Shown: positions 1 through 9,356 of the stretch, piece by piece | How positions within the stretch are numbered: position 1 is the first letter of the stretch | Layout: every line of letters begins with the position of its first letter | Source: a virus | Length of the DNA: 64,000 bases | Reading direction: 5' to 3' (one strand) | Virus record (IMG/VR): IMGVR_UViG_3300048018_000619 | Span: 29,253-93,252 of that record | Translations under genes and position numbers: made by a program | Notes under the pieces: model-generated | Told to the model about the DNA's origin: nothing | Database searches by the model: none | The model's input: only the letters and a program-made list of their open reading frames with translations

Positions 1-1076
1 TCATGGTGTTTACCCATATGTCCCAATAAGTAAATTCCTTTAATTGGGGTCTCTAAATCATACTGTACTTTGTATTTACCACCATACGAAGATTCACAGT
101 AATGACCAACAAGAATAGATGAAGAACCATCTAAATACTCTACGTCAGGTTTATATGATTGACCTAATATAATAATCGGTAGGTTACGTTTATTTGATTC
201 AACAACTAACTTAGTTGCAATGTTTTTTGCTTGTACTTCTCTTGCTAACATAATCGCATCAAATAAGTCATACCCTAAATTCAATTCTTGGGCCATGTAT
301 CTTAATGCGATATTATCACGAGGATGACATCCTCCACCATCTCCCATTCCTGCTTTCATATATGCGGGTCCTAAAATTCTATATGTGGATCTTTCAAGTG
401 CTCCTGTAATAACATCAGTATTAATGTTACCCGATTTTTCAGCAACGTCTTGAATCATGTTAACCAGTGCGACTTTGGTCGATATAAACGTATTGTAAAA
501 TATTTTAATTCCTTCGGCTTCATCCCACGTACCAAGTTCATACCTCGTACCTTCAGTAATAAATGTTTTATAAAAGTCTAATAGTAATTTCGCGTCTCCC
601 GTTTCGGAACCATCTTCTGTTCCGATGATAATCATTTCAGGATTTACCATATCCCATTTTACAGTACCCATTGCAATTAGATATGGATTATATATAAACC
701 TACCATTTGGTATTAAGTCAATAAATTCTCGTCTAATAGTACCAGGTAGGACTGTTGAGATTAAGACAATGAGTTGATCTTTAGAGACATATTTATTTAC
801 CTCCGTTAGAACTTCTTTCACTATGTCGTAATTAAAATCCTTATTTTCTAAATGTGATGTTGGGTATCTTCCATCATAGTCTGGATGGTGTGGTGTTGGA
901 ACAGCAATGAAAATTAGTTCTCTACCACCTTCACAAACATCCTTAATTGTTGGGACCATTCTAAAGTTATCTGGTTGTACTTCAGTTATGTCATAACCAA
1001 CGACGTTATGTTTCTCCGCCATTACTTCGGCCGCGTCTTTTCCGAGTTTACCAACTCCAATAAATCCTACGTTCAT
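1..1076 (-). CDS. UDP-glucose/GDP-mannose dehydrogenase family protein (3' end outside window)
   Basis: Reading from ATG at 1076 gives about 358 residues before the window edge, with no stop. The N-terminus has a Rossmann NAD-binding motif (GFIGVGKLG, residues 4-12). The central domain has the family's catalytic lysine context (K191 with N195). The nucleophilic cysteine is C250 in GDGGGCHPRD, matching the GGxCxPKD signature. The family oxidises a nucleotide sugar twice, at C6, to a uronic acid. The C-terminal domain is cut off. Its position ahead of several glycosyltransferases suggests it supplies a uronic-acid donor for glycan synthesis; the actual sugar cannot be read from the sequence. 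Confidence 0.85.
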   Translation of the reverse strand, partial: MNVGFIGVGKLGKDAAEVMAEKHNVVGYDITEVQPDNFRMVPTIKDVCEGGRELIFIAVPTPHHPDYDGRYPTSHLENKDFNYDIVKEVLTEVNKYVSKDQLIVLISTVLPGTIRREFIDLIPNGRFIYNPYLIAMGTVKWDMVNPEMIIIGTEDGSETGDAKLLLDFYKTFITEGTRYELGTWDEAEGIKIFYNTFISTKVALVNMIQDVAEKSGNINTDVITGALERSTYRILGPAYMKAGMGDGGGCHPRDNIALRYMAQELNLGYDLFDAIMLAREVQAKNIATKLVVESNKRNLPIIILGQSYKPDVEYLDGSSSILVGHYCESSYGGKYKVQYDLETPIKGIYLLGHMGKHH

Positions 1077-1143
1077 ATTTTACATGTATTTAATACATAT
1101 AATGTATAATAAAATGACGTATTAGTAAAGTGTTTTAATGTCT

Positions 1144-2622
1144 TTAAATTATCGTTTTATGGGTTTTTGTATATTGTTTTTTTGTGTGTGAAGGGTCTAT
1201 TTCTTTAAATAGATCTTGTAGTGTTTGACCCTTCATTAAGACATTGAAGTTATGTAATAGATTAGGTAACATCTCCTGAGTTATCTTAAAACACTTTTCC
1301 ATATCCCAAGACGCAATTTCTTTCATTACATCAAAAATTTTATTCATCCTTTTATAGTAGTCAAGTTCTTCATCATAACTCTCATCCCACCATTTAGAAA
1401 ATGTCTTGTATCCTTGACTTCGTAAAACCTCTAACGACCTGGGGTTACCCACCAATATAAATGGTTGAGCAACAAATATGGGTTTGTATATTTTCTCTGA
1501 GAAAAATACCGTCGTTTCATGAGTTAATGATTCAGACACGATATTTACAAATGAATCCGTATGTGCTTTCATATTTAAATTCATTGCCTTATTATTTTCC
1601 AAGTCAGGTTCATCGTACCAATAGTGTTCTCTCGCATCGTGATTCCTGTAGTAATTTTTAATGGTGTTTTTCCATTTATCATTATACTCCTTAGGTACAC
1701 TTTGATCAACCCAATTCAAATACTCATCTGGATTATTTGTACGAAGTCCACCCAAGGATGAAATGAATTTACCCTCAAAAATATCGTGACTTTTTAATAA
1801 TCCGTAAATTAAAACCCTATGTAGTTTGGGCACCCTATTGAAATTTAAGAAATGGTATTTTTTTCTTTTTGTAAGTGATGATTTGATAAAATCAGATAGT
1901 TTCTCCCTTCCACCTATCTCACATTTAGGGTCAGTTATTTGACCTGGCTCATGAAACCATAGATTACAACCAAAATATGTGTAATCTAATATAGTATATG
2001 AATCTTTTGTTATGTGACCATTCGTCTCTAAAAACTCTTTACGTTTTTTTGCAATTAAATTAGTTGTAATCATATAGAGATTAGTTTTATCTAAACCATA
2101 TTTTTTAGATAAATTATCAAACCACACATAATTATGGTCATCTTGACCAAAGAAACCTTCTGTAGGTTGTAAAAAACATATTTTACATTTACCACTTTTC
2201 GAGTCCTCGATTATTTTAGGATCTATATCAACCGTACTATACGCATCAAACAATTCGTTATTGTATAAAACAATTGGGTATATATATTTGATATCGGGAT
2301 TATCCGTTTTTATATCATCTAACGTATAAATTTTGTGTCTAAAAACGTCATGATCTAAAAAAACCTCAAAACTTTGACTCCTCAAGCAGTGAAAGTGATC
2401 CATTATCTCTTTACTCTCATCACCAGTTCTTTTATAGGGAAATACAATACCTAACTTATCACTTAATATATTAATAAATTCATAATTACCATCACGATCG
2501 TGTTCAGTTAGTAGTGGGTGGGTGTGCCATGGGTGAATATTATATGATGGGAGGTTTGAACTTACAAACTCAGGTCGACCTTGAGTGTCGTACACAAATA
2601 TTTCATTATAAACTAGATTCAT
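1144..2622 (-). CDS. Putative glycosyltransferase, GT10-like C-terminal half
   Basis: A 492-residue protein with no signal peptide. The recognisable part is the C-terminal third: around residues 355-420 it has NIVSESLTHET, then FFSEKIYKPI, then QPFILVG and a final WWDESYDEE. This resembles the donor-binding segment of fucosyltransferase-type (GT10/GT-B) enzymes and of many phage-encoded relatives. The N-terminal two thirds are not recognised. It follows the next gene upstream (330 aa), which carries the same C-terminal pattern, by one base, so the two are co-transcribed paralogues. Role as a sugar transferase is inferred; donor and acceptor are unknown. Confidence 0.55.
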   Translation of the reverse strand: MNLVYNEIFVYDTQGRPEFVSSNLPSYNIHPWHTHPLLTEHDRDGNYEFINILSDKLGIVFPYKRTGDESKEIMDHFHCLRSQSFEVFLDHDVFRHKIYTLDDIKTDNPDIKYIYPIVLYNNELFDAYSTVDIDPKIIEDSKSGKCKICFLQPTEGFFGQDDHNYVWFDNLSKKYGLDKTNLYMITTNLIAKKRKEFLETNGHITKDSYTILDYTYFGCNLWFHEPGQITDPKCEIGGREKLSDFIKSSLTKRKKYHFLNFNRVPKLHRVLIYGLLKSHDIFEGKFISSLGGLRTNNPDEYLNWVDQSVPKEYNDKWKNTIKNYYRNHDAREHYWYDEPDLENNKAMNLNMKAHTDSFVNIVSESLTHETTVFFSEKIYKPIFVAQPFILVGNPRSLEVLRSQGYKTFSKWWDESYDEELDYYKRMNKIFDVMKEIASWDMEKCFKITQEMLPNLLHNFNVLMKGQTLQDLFKEIDPSHTKKQYTKTHKTII

Positions 2623-2623
2623 T

Positions 2624-3616
2624 TTAATTTAGTATTTTATCCTCGATAATATTAATTATTTTATCCAACCGTTTCCATATATCACCAATTTCATCGTAAG
2701 ATGTGTCACACCAATCTGTTAGGTGAGTGATATCAAGATTCAGGTGTTCTTTTACTTCATGTTTAAGGTTTGTCAGCGACCCCTTACTTGAGAGTAATAT
2801 GAACTTCTTATCTTGTTGGATACATTTCATTGTTTTTTCTGTTATAAAATGTAAACCTTCTGACACATCACTTTCAACTACTATTACAAAGTCAACGACT
2901 TTATAATAATCACCGTTATAATAACGTGTGTGTGAAATCCCATGTGTAAGATTATTGACATCTAAAACCAATTTTTTTGGGAGTTTTGATAACCCGTCTT
3001 TAATCTTTATTTTTTGACTTTCAGTAATACCAACCTCGTTGAGGTAATCCGATGTTTTATCATAAAAGAAATTACCCTTATTATTCGTAACTCCATCACC
3101 AAAAAAACTAACATGTCCATTACCAATTAAATTGTGGTGAGACAGCAAACCAACCATAGAAGTTCTTGGTGGTTTACTTTTTCCACTTAGAAACAAATAG
3201 TCTTTATGTTTAATATCTTTATCTGAATACATAGGTTTGTATTGATCCATATATTTTATAAAAAATGGTAAAAAAACCACGTTACCACCTTTCGTTCTAA
3301 TTGAATTAATATCGTTTTCAAATTCTAATTCATAGGTGTTTGCATATATGGTAATTAAAGATGAATCCTCAAGATCTAAAACAAAATCAATAGTTAATTT
3401 ACCAATAATTTCCGTAGATGCATCTATTATCAATTTACGACCATCATTAAGAAAACCCATTAAGTCTCTTTTATATAAATCAACATCAAACCCATATGGT
3501 GATACAACAACCGTTTCACAATGTTCGATTGTTTTCGTTTGGTTGGGGAATTTTAAAAAACTTAATTCGGGTTGGTGATCATAACCGTGGATATAAACTA
3601 ATTCATTTATTACCAT
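2624..3616 (-). CDS. Putative glycosyltransferase, GT10-like, shorter paralogue of neighbour
   Basis: A 330-residue protein. Near residues 240-320 it has VVESDVSEGLHFITEKTMK, then KKFILLSSKGSL and WCDTSYDE. These match position for position the SES...SEKIYKPI...PFILVGNPRSL...WWDESYDE pattern of the gene it abuts at 2622. The TEKxxK motif is where GT10 enzymes bind the nucleotide-sugar donor. The N-terminal half is not recognised. It ends one base before the next start and begins three bases after the SGNH gene's stop, inside one operon. Enzyme class is inferred, and activity could differ between the two paralogues. Confidence 0.5.
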   Translation of the reverse strand: MVINELVYIHGYDHQPELSFLKFPNQTKTIEHCETVVVSPYGFDVDLYKRDLMGFLNDGRKLIIDASTEIIGKLTIDFVLDLEDSSLITIYANTYELEFENDINSIRTKGGNVVFLPFFIKYMDQYKPMYSDKDIKHKDYLFLSGKSKPPRTSMVGLLSHHNLIGNGHVSFFGDGVTNNKGNFFYDKTSDYLNEVGITESQKIKIKDGLSKLPKKLVLDVNNLTHGISHTRYYNGDYYKVVDFVIVVESDVSEGLHFITEKTMKCIQQDKKFILLSSKGSLTNLKHEVKEHLNLDITHLTDWCDTSYDEIGDIWKRLDKIINIIEDKILN

Positions 3617-3619
3617 AAA

Positions 3620-4414
3620 TTAAATTAATTTTCGTTTAGTTTTTATGTTATCCGAATTTTTAGTTTTTATGTTATTCGAACTCAAATGAGGTATAATTAC
3701 CTCTTCAGCAAATTTTTCATGACCATAGGATGTTGGGTGTACACCTCGATTACCATCCTTGTCAAATGACATTGGCATCCCTAACTCATCATAGTTATTT
3801 TGAACCCATTCCATACAACCGTCAATAGGTAGAAATTTATCTAGATTTACCTTAGAGAAAAGAGGTACTATTTCAGGGTGATATTTTAAGTGTCCCCATT
3901 TAAATATATCCATATAAGTTGACATAAAATAATCAATACCCAAACTGTCTAAGTACCACTGAATTCTTAATATGTGTTCGATAGTAAAGACCATGGATGA
4001 TATTTCATTATGAAAGACTTCATAGTATGATTTAACTTCTTTACTTTCCCAATTAATGTTTAATATTCTCCAATTAAACTTACCATCAATAACATCGGTT
4101 GGATTTTTTATAGTATTATCATCTTTACTAAAAAATCCCCATGTTTTGACATCTTCTGTGTCTTCAGTATAATACTCATGTCTATTAACTCCCGACCACA
4201 TTATACCAACTAATATTTCTTCTTTCTTATATGTTTTAAGTAACTCATCTAATCCTGAAATAACCTTACGAGAAATTAGTCCATTACCTTGTGATGCCAT
4301 TCCTTTGTTCATCACATTTAAATTTAATTTTTGTGCCAAATGTCCCGGCCAATTCCAATCTTCAAATGTGAAACTACACCCACTTGCTAATAATACTTTT
4401 TTCCCCTCAACCAT
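3620..4414 (-). CDS. SGNH/GDSL-type hydrolase-like protein
   Basis: A 264-residue protein. It opens with VLLASGCSFTFED, the block I position of the SGNH superfamily (Gly-x-Ser), and near the C-terminus has HPTSYGHEKFAEEVI, the block V histidine. SGNH enzymes remove or transfer acyl groups, often O-acetyl on sugars, so a glycan-decorating role fits the glycosyltransferase context. The last 20 residues carry a near-duplicate (NIKTKNSDNIKTK), visible as a tandem repeat at 3631-3680. A late-type ATATTTATA motif lies 15 bases upstream of the ATG. Many phages carry uncharacterised relatives, and catalysis is not proven by the motifs alone. Confidence 0.6.
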   Translation of the reverse strand: MVEGKKVLLASGCSFTFEDWNWPGHLAQKLNLNVMNKGMASQGNGLISRKVISGLDELLKTYKKEEILVGIMWSGVNRHEYYTEDTEDVKTWGFFSKDDNTIKNPTDVIDGKFNWRILNINWESKEVKSYYEVFHNEISSMVFTIEHILRIQWYLDSLGIDYFMSTYMDIFKWGHLKYHPEIVPLFSKVNLDKFLPIDGCMEWVQNNYDELGMPMSFDKDGNRGVHPTSYGHEKFAEEVIIPHLSSNNIKTKNSDNIKTKRKLI

Positions 4415-4429
4415 TCTTAGAGTTTTTAT

Positions 4430-4437
4430 TATAAATA
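4430..4437 (-). promoter_or_regulatory. Late-type promoter motif TATTTATA
   Basis: In coding orientation the gap before the SGNH gene reads ATATTTATAATAAAA, ending 15 bases before the ATG. The same string recurs in other intergenic gaps ahead of structural genes in this window. Confidence 0.45.
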
Positions 4438-4443
4438 TAAATC

Positions 4444-6012
4444 TTATAATTTTTTAATGTAGTCAAGTATGTTTATCTCCTCAGGGGATTCAACATAATC
4501 TTGTGCACCAGGATTAGCCCACTGAGGTTCTAAAACCCAACCTTCTTCCTTAGCAATGGTGAGTACTTCATTAACATATTTATTATGTTTAGTATCATCA
4601 CCATTTAATGTTGTCTCCAACTCCTTGATATTTGTGTCAGGTATCAAATCCCACCACTTTTTTAACATAGGGAACGTTTCTAAGAAATTTTTACCTCTAC
4701 GTTTATCATATTGTTTGTAAAATGATTTAAAATCCCGTTCTCTAGTCTCTATAGATGATGTATGGTCATGACCTTCCTCAGTATTTCTTAGATAGTTGAT
4801 TAAACGGACCATACCATCACGCTCCCAATCCATAAAATAGTTAGAACCATCAGTGTAATTGTCCTCGATCCATTTTTCGAGTGCATCCGCCCTTTCTAAT
4901 CTCATTTGCATTGGTAATGTCACAATTGATTGAAATGACGGGAATCTTAGAATGTTAAAAGAACATACAGGTGATGAGGATTTATGTCTTCTTTTAATTT
5001 TCATCATTTCATCCATAAACTCAGGTAAACTAAAAAGACATAATGAGTTTATTGTTAACATCATATTAAGTGATTTAATATTTCCCTCATCTAATATTCT
5101 ATCTACATTTTTTAACCACTTCCTCCAATCTAATCCGTCTCTAATATATTCCGCATGAGTTCCATACGCTTCACAACTTGTATAAATGTGAAATGATTTA
5201 ACATTGTGACTATACTTAATAAGTGCGTCCATTATTTTATCACTTATACCCAAGTTAGAGTTTATTGCAAAATCAATTTCTGAGTTTTGGTTTGTTTCCC
5301 ACCACTTCATTAATTTCCAAAAATTACGGGACATTGATGGTTCACCACCTGTTACCCTTAACTCTCGTAATGAGTGTTGTAATTCACCCTCCCACCATTT
5401 CCAAAATGCGTCGACATAGGGGTTTTTTAAATTTAATTTTCCATAAGGCATTGCATGGTCACCATTATGTTGAAATGCACCCGCACCATCACTTACCAGA
5501 TTTTGGTAGGGACCATTCTTATTGATGTCTTTTTGCCATGTTGTGGAAAACGATGAGTTACAATATGAACAAGCAAAGTTACATACAGGATCAAACGAAA
5601 TTTCTAAAGTCCTTAGATCCACATCTTCACTTGCACCTAACTTTTCCTTGGCATCAACCAATTCTTTATCAGTGTAAATGACTGATTTATGTGTTCTATC
5701 AGAAATCATATCTTTCCCCAAATCTTCTATTCTCCAACAGTAATCACATTCTTTTGGACGTACACCCTCCAACATTTGTTTACGTACCGCCTTCTTATAT
5801 GTGGTATTATGGATTGCTTTATACGATTTTTCAAGATCTGTTAGTGGTATCTTATGTGACGGTGGGTGATGACAACTTGTTGTTGCCCCGTTACCTAACC
5901 ATATCGTTGCATTATACCATTTAGCCCCACAAAATGAAGGTGAAATTTTGTTAATTACCCGATCTCGATATTCGAGAAATGTTTCACCGGGTTTTCTTGC
6001 ATCTATACTCAT
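4444..6012 (-). CDS. Radical SAM protein with N-terminal twitch-like cysteine set
   Basis: A 522-residue protein. The radical-SAM CxxxCxxC motif is C144-C148-C151 (VCNFACSYC), followed by the GGEP motif (RVTGGEPSMS). Four further cysteines lie ahead of it: C28, C47 (CHHP), C89 and C92 (CDYCW). This is the layout of twitch/SPASM-type proteins, which hold an auxiliary iron-sulfur cluster, but here the module is N-terminal. The family cleaves S-adenosylmethionine to start radical chemistry; the substrate is unknown. A paralogue at 6598-7974 keeps exactly the same cysteine spacing. Lying among glycosyltransferases, it may modify a sugar or a peptide, which is inference. No Shine-Dalgarno is visible; the upstream bases are A/T only. 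Confidence 0.8.
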   Translation of the reverse strand: MSIDARKPGETFLEYRDRVINKISPSFCGAKWYNATIWLGNGATTSCHHPPSHKIPLTDLEKSYKAIHNTTYKKAVRKQMLEGVRPKECDYCWRIEDLGKDMISDRTHKSVIYTDKELVDAKEKLGASEDVDLRTLEISFDPVCNFACSYCNSSFSTTWQKDINKNGPYQNLVSDGAGAFQHNGDHAMPYGKLNLKNPYVDAFWKWWEGELQHSLRELRVTGGEPSMSRNFWKLMKWWETNQNSEIDFAINSNLGISDKIMDALIKYSHNVKSFHIYTSCEAYGTHAEYIRDGLDWRKWLKNVDRILDEGNIKSLNMMLTINSLCLFSLPEFMDEMMKIKRRHKSSSPVCSFNILRFPSFQSIVTLPMQMRLERADALEKWIEDNYTDGSNYFMDWERDGMVRLINYLRNTEEGHDHTSSIETRERDFKSFYKQYDKRRGKNFLETFPMLKKWWDLIPDTNIKELETTLNGDDTKHNKYVNEVLTIAKEEGWVLEPQWANPGAQDYVESPEEINILDYIKKL

Positions 6013-6029
6013 TATTTTATATTATAATT

Positions 6030-6614
6030 TTAAATTTTATGTAGGAAATTACAATTCCCTGAAATATCTACTGATTTGTTATGTATAAATTCCTCAAACG
6101 TATGTTCAGATATTAATTTACCATCTGTTATTAGTTTAAACTTATGAAACTCAAATTCAGTATAATTTGTATTCGTTTTATTCTTAGGGAAGTTACCCGC
6201 ACCAAAAATTATGTGAGGTGAGTGGTCTAAACCTAATTCCCTTTCACTCAAATCAACATTTAATATTACTTCACCATTTAAAAACAATTCAAACCTATCT
6301 TTATAAATGTGATTTAATTTAATATTAGTTAGTTGATTAGGGACCACCATATGTTCTAAGGTATAATATTCTACATCATCTTGAAAAGTGATTGTAAATG
6401 AGATATTAGTAGGGTTAATATTTAAACCCATATACCTTGGTACTAATGCAAATAGAGTTTTCTCCAAATCACTCTCATCTGTTAATACAAAATCAACTTC
6501 TAAGGTGTAATTTAATTTATTGGATAGTATTTTGTTTCCCGCATCTTCAGGAAATGTTTCACAAATACTATTAGGCCAAAATATCCAAGGTTCCCCTTTA
6601 TTGATTTTTAACAT
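6030..6614 (-). CDS. Concanavalin A-like (LamG-type) domain protein
   Basis: A 194-residue protein made of alternating beta-strand segments. It contains FELFLNGEVILNV, the typical 'feature of an inserted sugar-binding sheet' seen in LamG/laminin-G folds, and the C-terminal F.F.KFKLI strand. It has no catalytic motif. Its start overlaps the end of the radical-SAM gene 6598-7974 by 17 bases in another frame, so the two are translationally coupled. It sits between the two radical-SAM paralogues. A role in binding carbohydrate or as a partner of those enzymes is plausible but not shown. Confidence 0.5.
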   Translation of the reverse strand: MLKINKGEPWIFWPNSICETFPEDAGNKILSNKLNYTLEVDFVLTDESDLEKTLFALVPRYMGLNINPTNISFTITFQDDVEYYTLEHMVVPNQLTNIKLNHIYKDRFELFLNGEVILNVDLSERELGLDHSPHIIFGAGNFPKNKTNTNYTEFEFHKFKLITDGKLISEHTFEEFIHNKSVDISGNCNFLHKI

Positions 6615-7974
6615 AGAACTCTTTTAGTTGTGGAAATGTGTCCAAAAAATTTAATTTTCGTCTTTTATCGTACTGATCAACGAATTTAACGAAATCCTTC
6701 CTGTTGGTTTCAACGTCGAAGTCGTCCGTACTAATTGCGTAATCATATGTTCGTTTTAATTTTTGTATTTCTACGGTAGAAAACCCATAATTATCATGAG
6801 TGAATTCCTTCATACCATAATATAACATTTTTTTAGCTGATTGTAAAATCAATTCTTTATGATTATCCTCTAAAATTTTAACTGACAGGTGTTTAGGGTG
6901 TCGTATGTATGATGTGTCTAATTGTATTGCAGACACCCAATACCTTTCATTATTTTGGTATTTTCTTTTCAGATCAAATACTCTATCAATTAAATCATCA
7001 TATGTGAATACAGATAATGCGTTGTATGTTGACATTATATTAATAGTCACTTTTGGTAACTTACTAAGTATTTTCTCAACATTAGTCCAAAATTTACTAG
7101 TATCTAACCCATACCTCAGATATTCTGCTTGTGACTTGGTTGCTTCGATTGATGTAAAAACAATAAACTCCTTTACTTTATTGTTTTCTGTTAAATCTTC
7201 TATGATATTGATGAACCTATCAATGATATCATCACTCACACCTAAATTTGTGTTTATGGCTAACGATAGGTTAGGATTTACTTCGTGGTTATTTTGTATA
7301 TATTCCAATAACTTAAAAGTGTCTGATGATAGTAGTGGTTCACCTCCCGTCACCCTAAATGTGTGTAGGTCAGGATACAAATCAGGGAACCATTTCCAAA
7401 ACGCCTCAACATATGGATTAAAATCATTATGATGAATTGGCATTTCATTTTTCTTTTTTAAATGTTCCGTATCATTATAATCATACGATAATTTATAAGC
7501 ACCATTTTTATTTATCTCATTCACCCATTTCGATGAGAATTGTGGTCCACAATACGCACATTTAAAATTACATACGTTTGAGAAAGAAACCTCAACATAT
7601 TTTGGATTATAATTACCTCTCCATCCGTATTCTTTAATTTCTTCTATGTATGGTGCTGACCATGACTCTGAAGATTTAAATACCCTGTCTGAGAATGAGT
7701 TTGAGTTGTCCTCGATCTTCCAACAATAATCACACTCACTAGGTCTTTCACCTTCCAACATTTGTTTACGAGCCCTCTTTTTGTGTTGTGTGTTGTGTAG
7801 TGCCGATGGGTTATTTCTTAATTCGGCTAAACCAATTTTATGTGGGTTGGGGTGGTGACATGAATGTGTTAACCCCGTACCTAAATGTATAGTTACTTGT
7901 GTCCACTTTGCAGCACAAAAACCTCTACCCTTTTGGTCTAGTTGTTTCTTTATGTTGGATAGTAACTCACTCAT
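6598..7974 (-). CDS. Radical SAM protein, paralogue of the 522-residue enzyme
   Basis: A 458-residue protein. The radical-SAM cysteines are C135-C139-C142 (VCNFKCAYC), followed by RVTGGEPLLS. The N-terminal cysteines are C20, C39 (CHHP), C81 and C84 (CDYC). Spacings of 18, 41 and 2 residues between these four are identical to the neighbour at 4444-6012, which argues for a shared auxiliary metal site. The two proteins also share the C-terminal QYDKRRxxNFLxTFP segment. The gene overlaps the upstream galactosyltransferase-like gene by four bases (ATGA). Substrate unknown. Two diverged copies in one operon suggest two related substrates or a heterodimer. Confidence 0.8.
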   Translation of the reverse strand: MSELLSNIKKQLDQKGRGFCAAKWTQVTIHLGTGLTHSCHHPNPHKIGLAELRNNPSALHNTQHKKRARKQMLEGERPSECDYCWKIEDNSNSFSDRVFKSSESWSAPYIEEIKEYGWRGNYNPKYVEVSFSNVCNFKCAYCGPQFSSKWVNEINKNGAYKLSYDYNDTEHLKKKNEMPIHHNDFNPYVEAFWKWFPDLYPDLHTFRVTGGEPLLSSDTFKLLEYIQNNHEVNPNLSLAINTNLGVSDDIIDRFINIIEDLTENNKVKEFIVFTSIEATKSQAEYLRYGLDTSKFWTNVEKILSKLPKVTINIMSTYNALSVFTYDDLIDRVFDLKRKYQNNERYWVSAIQLDTSYIRHPKHLSVKILEDNHKELILQSAKKMLYYGMKEFTHDNYGFSTVEIQKLKRTYDYAISTDDFDVETNRKDFVKFVDQYDKRRKLNFLDTFPQLKEFYVKNQ

Positions 7975-9356
7975 AACTTAACATTAAAGATTTTACATTT
8001 TTCTGTATGTTGGATAGTTTCAACTAGTTCATATTTTAAACTATTAATACCATCAGTTTTATAATCTAACTTACCTTGTTGCATTTCAGTGACAAATCTT
8101 TTTTCATTTCTTGCGGTAGTTTCACCTTTAGCCCACCTTCCATTCACTAAACCTTCATCTAAATGTGGTAAACAATAAAATTTACCTTCTCGTCTATATG
8201 GTAAGATACTTTCATCAATTTCGATAGTCTCTTTCTGTAATTCCACATCATTTTTTATACTATCTTCATCATTGTTCATGTCGTATATGATATTTTCATT
8301 ATTTAATTTACACTCTTCAAATGTGTCGAAGAATCTATCGTATATTTTTAATTCTGCAACCTTACCCTTAAAATTGGTATTTTGGTGATTACATCTACCA
8401 ATATTAAAATCACCCATCAATGAGTGAGATCTTATTTTATCTGGTAGATCAATGGGTTTAGATTTAAGAACATCTCCATTATTAGAAACTAATTTATTAT
8501 TTGAAAATATGTACAACTTTTGTTCATCGTGTTTATATGAAACGGTGAACCATGTCCATTTATTCTCTACCGCCTTTGACCAGTGATATAACGGATTGTT
8601 TATCTTATCGTGATTCAGTATCGATAATGCTCTTGAATTGTTAAACGATATCCCCCAAGTCCAACTTCCGTCTTTTCTTAGTATGGGATATTCTATAAAT
8701 TTTCTTTCTTCATCACCCACTAACCATATTGGTACAACTTCAGGTTGTTGTTCAGGTGAAACTAATATAGAGATGGTGTGATCTCTAAACAAAGGTGTGG
8801 TTAAACCTCTATGTGATTTAAAAGTTAATGATGATGTTTCACCATTAAATAGATGTACTTCTTTATCTTCAATAGTTTCATATATTTTTCTATCAGAATG
8901 TCCTTCATAGAAACATCTCCAAAATAAATCATCATCCTCTTGTCCCCAATCCCAATAGTTGTTAGAATACCCATTTGTTTGTACTAAATGTTCTTTATTG
9001 AAAAGTACGACACCTCCAAAATATTGTTCATAACCCATAGACCATGAGTATTTTGATAATTTTGTTGCAATATGTGTCGGAGTATCATAGGGATATGAAT
9101 AGTCACATGTCTCATCATGAGGTAACATATCAACATCATGAAATGCAACATAATCACAACCGTCTTCCATTGCTTTAACAGCAGCAATATTCTTCATTGC
9201 ACCTCTATTGAATAGTTTATCATCTACTTGATGCCCAACATAAACACAGTACTCTATACCCTGTTTATTTAGATGTTTATCTAATTTAGGTAATAACTCA
9301 TTCAAGTGTGATTCCCTGTTTCTATATGGTATGCATATTCCTAATTTATGACTCAT
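7971..9356 (-). CDS. Galactosyltransferase-like (GT7) protein with an inserted LamG domain
   Basis: A 461-residue protein. Residues 1-150 look like beta-1,4-galactosyltransferase: PYRNRESHL near 10-18, the metal-binding DVD at 74-76 (FHDVDMLPHD), and YFGGVVLFNK...NGYSNNYWDWGQEDDDLFWR. About residues 185-365 form a LamG/concanavalin A-like sheet (ISILVSPEQ, FTVSYKHDEQKLYIFSNNK, FNIGRCN, ELKIYDRFF). Residues 385-461 then return to the galactosyltransferase ending (RNEKRF...TDGINSLKYELVE). So the lectin-like domain is inserted inside the transferase fold rather than appended. The next gene upstream has the same architecture. Sugar donor and acceptor are unknown. The start overlaps the upstream stop (ATGA). 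Confidence 0.7.
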   Translation of the reverse strand: MSHKLGICIPYRNRESHLNELLPKLDKHLNKQGIEYCVYVGHQVDDKLFNRGAMKNIAAVKAMEDGCDYVAFHDVDMLPHDETCDYSYPYDTPTHIATKLSKYSWSMGYEQYFGGVVLFNKEHLVQTNGYSNNYWDWGQEDDDLFWRCFYEGHSDRKIYETIEDKEVHLFNGETSSLTFKSHRGLTTPLFRDHTISILVSPEQQPEVVPIWLVGDEERKFIEYPILRKDGSWTWGISFNNSRALSILNHDKINNPLYHWSKAVENKWTWFTVSYKHDEQKLYIFSNNKLVSNNGDVLKSKPIDLPDKIRSHSLMGDFNIGRCNHQNTNFKGKVAELKIYDRFFDTFEECKLNNENIIYDMNNDEDSIKNDVELQKETIEIDESILPYRREGKFYCLPHLDEGLVNGRWAKGETTARNEKRFVTEMQQGKLDYKTDGINSLKYELVETIQHTEKCKIFNVKL

